Source: an uncultured Verrucomicrobiales bacterium (GTDB lineage: Bacteria > Verrucomicrobiota > Verrucomicrobiia > Verrucomicrobiales > Akkermansiaceae). Taken from it: 64,000 nucleotides of DNA. The stretch is taken from positions 1 through 64,000 of the forward strand of contig CALFBI010000006.1 in assembly GCA_937951675.1 (NCBI GenBank), in the 5' to 3' direction. Below the pieces are notes generated by a model that was given only the letters and a program-made list of their open reading frames with translations, was not told the origin of the DNA and did not search any database. Position 1 is the stretch's first letter, and the number at the start of each line of letters is the position of its first letter. The position numbers and the translations under genes are program-made. Below are positions 60,003 through 64,000 of this stretch, in pieces.

Positions 60003-61370
60003 TTAGGAGTCGGAGTTTTTTACCTCGCTCGCAGAGGCTTTTTCGGCACTCACAGCTGGGTCAACTTTCTTTTCCTTAGGTTTTGGAGGAGAAGTTTTAG
60101 CCTCATCAGGCACTGCTTTTTTCGCCACAAAAACCTTCCCGTTTTCCAATAAAATCACATACCCCTCATTAATCAGCCAATGAAAGTCGTGATACCACTC
60201 CAATTTAGCTTCTTCCTCAATATCGGAAGGAAAAAGCTGCTCCCAGAGTTTTGGAAGTTCTGCACCTGTATGCCCTATAATCCATTCGAAAATCTGCTTA
60301 GGCCGGTCTGCCATGACAATATCGGAAGGCAAAGAATGAGGCCGTGAGGGACCCGCTTTAAGCTTCTTATCCCATTTAAAGACCGCAACTTGGCGCCCTG
60401 AGAGTTGACGGCAAAGAAAGGGAGTTAATTCACCTGGAGCATTTTTCGCGTCGAAAACCGTCTTTTTGAGTAATGAAAGCAGAGGGGCTGAAAGAAGCTT
60501 CCCTGGAACACCGCCACTGACCCAAGCCTTTTGACCTGTTGCAAAGGCCTTCGAAGGCTCATTTGCCCAAAAATGAGTTTCTAATTCCGGCTGACTTTCC
60601 AACACCTGAGCGTCTTCACCCAGAGATTTAAAATGCGTTTTCTGCGAAACGGAATGCTTCCAAGCCTCAATCGATTCAGCTTCACGCTCCATAACGATCT
60701 TCGATTTGTAAACTTCTTCACTCAGGTGAGAGTATTGCCCTTCATGAATCTCCTTCAAACGCGCTTGATACCCATGGAAATTAGGAGGCCCTAAATATTT
60801 TCCAGATAAGCCACATTTTCCAACGACTTGGAATTCACCCTTAGGAGCTTCAACTTCAACTACGACTTCTTCATAGGATTCTTTAAAAGCCTCTGAATTT
60901 CTAAAATGCTGGAAAGCTTCTGCTTGAGAAAGCCATACGGAACCGTCACTAAGATGACGAATGAGATCGACGCCCTCTTCGGATTCGAATCGAACATTAA
61001 AACGATCTCTTGAGGCCAAGATAAATTTACAGAGGTGGTAAACAGAATAAGTGCGTCCAGTAGCCAGAATCTCTTTTGCTAAGTTATCAAGACCAGCTTC
61101 GACAGGCATCAAAGTTGCTTTGACCTTAGCTGGTAAAGGAGCCTCTTGCTCTCGCCGCTTAGGAGGCCGAACGTCATTATTCTGGCGAGGTTTTCTGTTT
61201 TGAGGGCGGGGACCGCGATCATTTCTACCTTTATGGCTCTGTGATGGCCGTGGTTTAGATCCACGATTTTGCTGATTTGATTTTTTAGCACTTCCGGGCT
61301 TTGCCCAAGAAGGTCCAAAATCTAGAGCGGAAAGGTCAAGTGATTGCGAATCTTCTGGTTGCTCAGGCAT
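60003..61370 (-). CDS. basic protein with Arg/Pro/Asn-rich N-terminus, unidentified
   Basis: 455 residues, no family recognised. Residues about 28-85 are disordered and strongly basic (QNRGSKPRPSQSHKGRNDRGPRPQNRKPRQNN), like RNA-binding tails. The middle about 300 residues look folded, with repeated aromatic and Gly segments (TYSVYHLCKFILASRDRF, GKCGLSGKYLGPPNFHGYQARLKEIH, VAVFKWDKKLKAGP) and a helical end. The last 40 residues are Lys/Pro/Ala/Glu-rich (KTSPPKPKEKKVDP). It is cytoplasmic, with no signal peptide. An RNA-associated role is suggested only by the N-terminus. Confidence 0.6.
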   Translation of the reverse strand: MPEQPEDSQSLDLSALDFGPSWAKPGSAKKSNQQNRGSKPRPSQSHKGRNDRGPRPQNRKPRQNNDVRPPKRREQEAPLPAKVKATLMPVEAGLDNLAKEILATGRTYSVYHLCKFILASRDRFNVRFESEEGVDLIRHLSDGSVWLSQAEAFQHFRNSEAFKESYEEVVVEVEAPKGEFQVVGKCGLSGKYLGPPNFHGYQARLKEIHEGQYSHLSEEVYKSKIVMEREAESIEAWKHSVSQKTHFKSLGEDAQVLESQPELETHFWANEPSKAFATGQKAWVSGGVPGKLLSAPLLSLLKKTVFDAKNAPGELTPFLCRQLSGRQVAVFKWDKKLKAGPSRPHSLPSDIVMADRPKQIFEWIIGHTGAELPKLWEQLFPSDIEEEAKLEWYHDFHWLINEGYVILLENGKVFVAKKAVPDEAKTSPPKPKEKKVDPAVSAEKASASEVKNSDS

Positions 61371-61445
61371 AACGATAAAGAGGTCTTAATTGGGGTGAGA
61401 GTCTTGCTCGAAAGCTAGCCCCTAAACAATGATTTTTTCAAACTC

Positions 61446-62465
61446 TTAACCCATTGGATAAGGAATTTGCTCACTTATTTGGTCTAATTCATGAAGCATC
61501 TCCTTAGAAAGAACTTCTCCGGCCGCCCTCAGAATAGGTTTCATCTGCTTCAATGAGGTCGCTCCCACAATCGTCGAGGCTACGAAATCATGCTGTTTAC
61601 TCCATGCTACGGCAGCAGTCACGGGGTGATACCCATATTTTTCAGCCACTTGCATAAAGCGCTTGGTGCTCTCGATCGAACGCTCATTCACAAAGCGCTG
61701 AGCCATTGCCTTTTGACGAGGACCCGCCTTTTTCAAATAGTCATCAAACCGCGACCCAGCAGGAATGGTTCCTTCATTATATTTCCCACTCAAAACTCCT
61801 GCCGCAAGTGGGCTGTAAGGGAGTAAACTGACTTCCTCTCTCAAGCAACATTCGGCAAGCTCATCTTCGAAGCGACGATTATTGAAAGAAAAGTTATTCT
61901 GAATCGTGTCGTAACGACGATAACCGGCCTCCTCACTTGCCCATAGAGATTTCATCAGGCCGTAACTGGTTTCATTACTACAACCAATCACTCTTACTTT
62001 TCCCTCTCTTACGAAATCATTAAGCACTTCTAAAGTATCTAAAGCTCGCATTCCGTGGTCTGGCCAGTGAACTTGGTATAAATCTATATAATCTGTTTTT
62101 AACCTCCGAAGACTCCCTTCCAATGCCTGCCGAATATGACGTCGGTCGATAGCCGCTTTCCCCCCTCTCACTGGTGGATTAAACCACCCATGAGCCGGAC
62201 CTCCAACTTTGGTAGCAATAATAAAAGAGTCTCTAGAACGAGAGGAGACCCATTCCCCAACCCATTCTTCTGTAATGCCCGCTAAATCAGAATTGGGAGG
62301 AACTGGGTAAATTTCAGCAAGGTCTAGGAAGTCAATTCCAGCACCCTGTGCCTCATCCAGAATTTTAAAACTTTCGTCTTTCGCGCATTGAGAACCAAAA
62401 GTCATAGTTCCCATACAAATCTCGCTGACAACTAAACCGCTTTTCCCTAGTCTCCTTTGCTCCAT
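61446..62465 (-). CDS. aldo/keto reductase
   Basis: 339 residues, a TIM-barrel NADPH-dependent oxidoreductase of the Tas/YajO-like group. MEQRRLGKSGLVVSEICMGTMTFG opens it. The catalytic tetrad is Asp and Tyr in FLDLAEIYP, Lys in IIATKVGGP and His in LYQVHWPDHG. IGCSNETSYGL and YSPLAAGVLSGKY are later barrel motifs, and ATIVGATSLKQM near the end binds the cofactor. The ATG at 62465 overlaps the DUF971 gene upstream by 19 bases in another frame. The substrate is not readable. Confidence 0.88.
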   Translation of the reverse strand: MEQRRLGKSGLVVSEICMGTMTFGSQCAKDESFKILDEAQGAGIDFLDLAEIYPVPPNSDLAGITEEWVGEWVSSRSRDSFIIATKVGGPAHGWFNPPVRGGKAAIDRRHIRQALEGSLRRLKTDYIDLYQVHWPDHGMRALDTLEVLNDFVREGKVRVIGCSNETSYGLMKSLWASEEAGYRRYDTIQNNFSFNNRRFEDELAECCLREEVSLLPYSPLAAGVLSGKYNEGTIPAGSRFDDYLKKAGPRQKAMAQRFVNERSIESTKRFMQVAEKYGYHPVTAAVAWSKQHDFVASTIVGATSLKQMKPILRAAGEVLSKEMLHELDQISEQIPYPMG

Positions 62466-62770
62466 GACTCTGTAAGTTTTCGTAAATAAGTGAATGAGTA
62501 AATCCCGGTCTGGTGCCCATCTTCCCAACTCAACTTTAATGCGTATCCTCCCATGAGCTCATAGGACCGCAAAGTAAAACTGCTTGGTTGATAGTTTGAA
62601 GAAGGTTTCACCACTCGCCCCAAAGCATCCGGCTCTCCCTGACAATTCGCACAAGGGCAAGACCGGCGAAGGTTTTCAAAAGGCAAGTAAGTCTCTTTCC
62701 CATCTGACCATACAAGTGCGAGCTCGCCACCAATCACCGCGGCATTGGTTAATTCAATTACTTCATCCAT
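62447..62770 (-). CDS. DUF971 protein
   Basis: 107 residues. SDGKETYLPFENLRRSCPCANCQGEPD and ELMGGYALKLSWEDGHQTGIYSFTYLRKL are the DUF971 (GBBH-like N-terminal) signature, with the CPCANC cysteines that bind zinc in gamma-butyrobetaine hydroxylase. As a stand-alone protein it has been linked to Fe-S cluster handling (ApbC/Mrp neighbours), which is inference here. It precedes the aldo/keto reductase gene with a 19-base overlap and follows yggS by 15 bases. Confidence 0.85.
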   Translation of the reverse strand: MDEVIELTNAAVIGGELALVWSDGKETYLPFENLRRSCPCANCQGEPDALGRVVKPSSNYQPSSFTLRSYELMGGYALKLSWEDGHQTGIYSFTYLRKLTESWSKGD

Positions 62771-62785
62771 CTTTGTTTGCTCATA

Positions 62786-63469
62786 TTAAGAACGGCTACC
62801 AAAAATAGCCGACCCAACTCTCACCATAGTCGCGCCTTCCTCAATAGCAATTTCGAAATCGTGACTCATCCCCATACTTAATTCCGGTAACTTACAAGCA
62901 TAGCGACTTACAAGTGTTTCTTTAAGCTCTCTCAATTCTGAGAACCAAGGCCTCACTTTCTCAGGATCTGAAAAAAAAGGAGGCAAACTCATTAACCCTC
63001 GTAAATCAAGGTTTTCTAATCCCAACATTTCCTCGATCTCAAATTCCAGCTCGTCTTTCAAAAAGCCTCCTTTGGTTTCCTCCTGAGCCAGATTCACCTG
63101 CAAACAAACTTTCGGCCTCTTCCCTAAATCAGCCGCGACTTGATTCATATATTTTGCCAACTTCAGAGAATCAACTGTATGAATCATACTTGAAACTCCA
63201 ATGACTTTGCGCACTTTATTCCGCTGCAAACCTCCTATAAAATGCCATTCGACCTCAGAAGACATTATTTGAGATTTCTCCATCATGTCTTGGACCTTAT
63301 TCTCCCCTAAAGCTAAACTTCCCGCGAAAACCACCTCCTCTACTATAGAAGCCGGCCATGTTTTTGAGACGACAATGAGTTTCACCTCCCCGGGAGAGCG
63401 ATTTGCTCGCCTTTCCGCTCCAGCAACTCTTTCACAAACAGCTTGAAGCCGCTCTGCAATCGTCGACAT
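62786..63469 (-). CDS. yggS: YggS-family pyridoxal-phosphate homeostasis protein
   Basis: 227 residues, an alanine-racemase-like fold-III PLP protein without known catalytic activity. KLIVVSKTWPASIVEEVV contains the PLP Lys, and LALGENKVQDMMEKSQIM, VEWHFIGGLQRNKVRKVI, IHTVDSLKLA, VCLQVNLAQEETKGGF and LSMGMSHDFEIAIEEGATMVRVGSAIFG follow in the family order. It lies 4 bases after the stop of the protease gene, so the two are on one transcript. Confidence 0.94.
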   Translation of the reverse strand: MSTIAERLQAVCERVAGAERRANRSPGEVKLIVVSKTWPASIVEEVVFAGSLALGENKVQDMMEKSQIMSSEVEWHFIGGLQRNKVRKVIGVSSMIHTVDSLKLAKYMNQVAADLGKRPKVCLQVNLAQEETKGGFLKDELEFEIEEMLGLENLDLRGLMSLPPFFSDPEKVRPWFSELRELKETLVSRYACKLPELSMGMSHDFEIAIEEGATMVRVGSAIFGSRS

Positions 63470-63473
63470 TAAC

Positions 63474-64000
63474 TTAGTCGGTTAAAACAGTCGGTGAAGG
63501 TGCTTTTTTGACCACTTGAGAGCTTTCCGAAAACGCTATCAAATCAGTCAAAATAGAAATCCCTTCGCGCCTAACCGGATCTAAACCAGATGGCCACTCA
63601 GGGGTGTCATCAAGCTCAGCTATTTCATTTTTAGCTCGGCGCATATGAACTTCTTTTTCTTTTTCTCGGTCAATTACCTTGAGTTCTTTTTTGGCAAGAT
63701 CCTCAAGCCCCATTCGGTAAAACGTATAGCGTTTTTGGTCTTCAGGCTCCACTCGTGCGAAGCGCTCACGCATTTCCTGTTTACGAAGCTTATTTCTCTC
63801 TCGAGATTTATTTAATTCTTCTCTCCGGGTATTAATATTGAGTGAGGCTTTATTTTCAGCAAGCTGCTCCTTAGCACGCTCCACATCACTCTTAATGTAA
63901 ATGAAGTCTTGGTTTTCGTTCACACGTTTTTGGCTCATGCTAATCAACTTGGAAACATGAAGAGGCTCTCTCTTTAAAGCCCTATACCCTTTCGCTTTTG
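63474..64000 (-). CDS. C-terminal part of a tail-specific protease (Prc/CtpA-like), cut by the window edge
   Basis: The minus-strand frame is open from the window end down to a stop at 63474, giving the last about 175 residues. PLHVSKLISMSQKRVNENQDFIYIKSDVERAKEQLAENKASLNINTRREELNKSRERNKLRKQEM matches the helical C-terminal region of Prc/Tsp carboxy-terminal-processing proteases, and the last part (DPVRREGISILTDLIAFSES) resembles the expected end. The PDZ and catalytic Ser/Lys parts lie outside the window. Tsp proteases degrade tagged or misfolded periplasmic proteins. An internal start (MSQKR at 63938) is unlikely to be real. Confidence 0.75.
   Translation of the reverse strand, partial: KAKGYRALKREPLHVSKLISMSQKRVNENQDFIYIKSDVERAKEQLAENKASLNINTRREELNKSRERNKLRKQEMRERFARVEPEDQKRYTFYRMGLEDLAKKELKVIDREKEKEVHMRRAKNEIAELDDTPEWPSGLDPVRREGISILTDLIAFSESSQVVKKAPSPTVLTD

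Noticed and set aside
63474-63947. Complete small protein starting at MISMSQKR or MSQKR
   Set aside because: The frame is open without a stop to the window end, and the sequence fits the C-terminal region of a tail-specific protease.
1-64000. CRISPR array, prophage or insertion sequence
   Set aside because: No regularly spaced repeats, transposase, integrase or terminal repeats were seen. The only large repeats are inside the FKBP gene and the H1-like tail.

Overview
The window is a bacterial chromosome segment of moderate G+C whose features best fit the Verrucomicrobiota, perhaps the Opitutae side. This assignment is inference: it rests on a short C-terminal PEP-type sorting tail on a secreted protein, a lysine/alanine-rich histone-H1-like protein, a MoxR/DUF58/BatA/vWA cluster, and extended ribosomal proteins. 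No rRNA gene is present to settle it.

Layout. Bases 1-8,500 hold cell-surface and sugar-nucleotide genes: a PEP-CTERM protein, a divergent ELM1/GT4 glycosyltransferase pair, and an operon of a nucleotidyltransferase, a 1,105-residue fusion of a fucokinase-like GHMP kinase with a UDP-sugar pyrophosphorylase, and galE. Bases 8,500-25,000 hold housekeeping genes: pduO-type cobalamin adenosyltransferase, queE, aat, yceD-rpmF, plsX-fabH-tatD, a LysM lipoprotein, a BlaI-type winged helix fused to an H1-like tail, tRNA-Val, a SirB1-like protein, pta, a PHP phosphatase, redox-fold proteins, a triple-domain FKBP, map and adk. Bases 25,200-40,450 are the ribosomal supercluster on the minus strand: rpsL-rpsG-fusA-rpsJ-rplC-rplD-rplW-rplB-rpsS-[coiled-coil gene]-rplV-rpsC-rplP-rpmC-rpsQ-rplN-rplX-rplE-rpsH-rplF-rplR-rpsE-rplO, then secY behind its own terminator and promoter. 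rpsN, rpmD and a tuf gene are absent from their usual places. Bases 40,550-47,300 hold small conserved genes (YkgJ-like, YebC, S4-domain protein, PpnP, HI0933-like flavoprotein, DUF2288, DUF3392, EamA transporter). Bases 47,385-49,020 hold rpsM-rpsK-rpsD, detached from secY and followed by a terminator rather than rpoA-rplQ. Bases 49,286-55,437 are the MoxR cluster. The rest holds gluQ, a cyclophilin, an ABC-F ATPase, a TonB-like protein, an unrecognised basic protein, an aldo/keto reductase, a DUF971 protein, yggS and the 3' end of a tail-specific protease gene.

The most unusual items are the kinase-pyrophosphorylase fusion beside galE, the BlaI/H1 fusion with a repeated palindrome in front of it, the envelope-type coiled-coil gene inserted between rpsS and rplV, rplV itself fused to a helix-hairpin-helix domain, the separately transcribed secY, and a folded leader in front of rpsL. 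There is no CRISPR array, prophage or insertion sequence that I can see. All calls come from reading the sequence; no database search was run.
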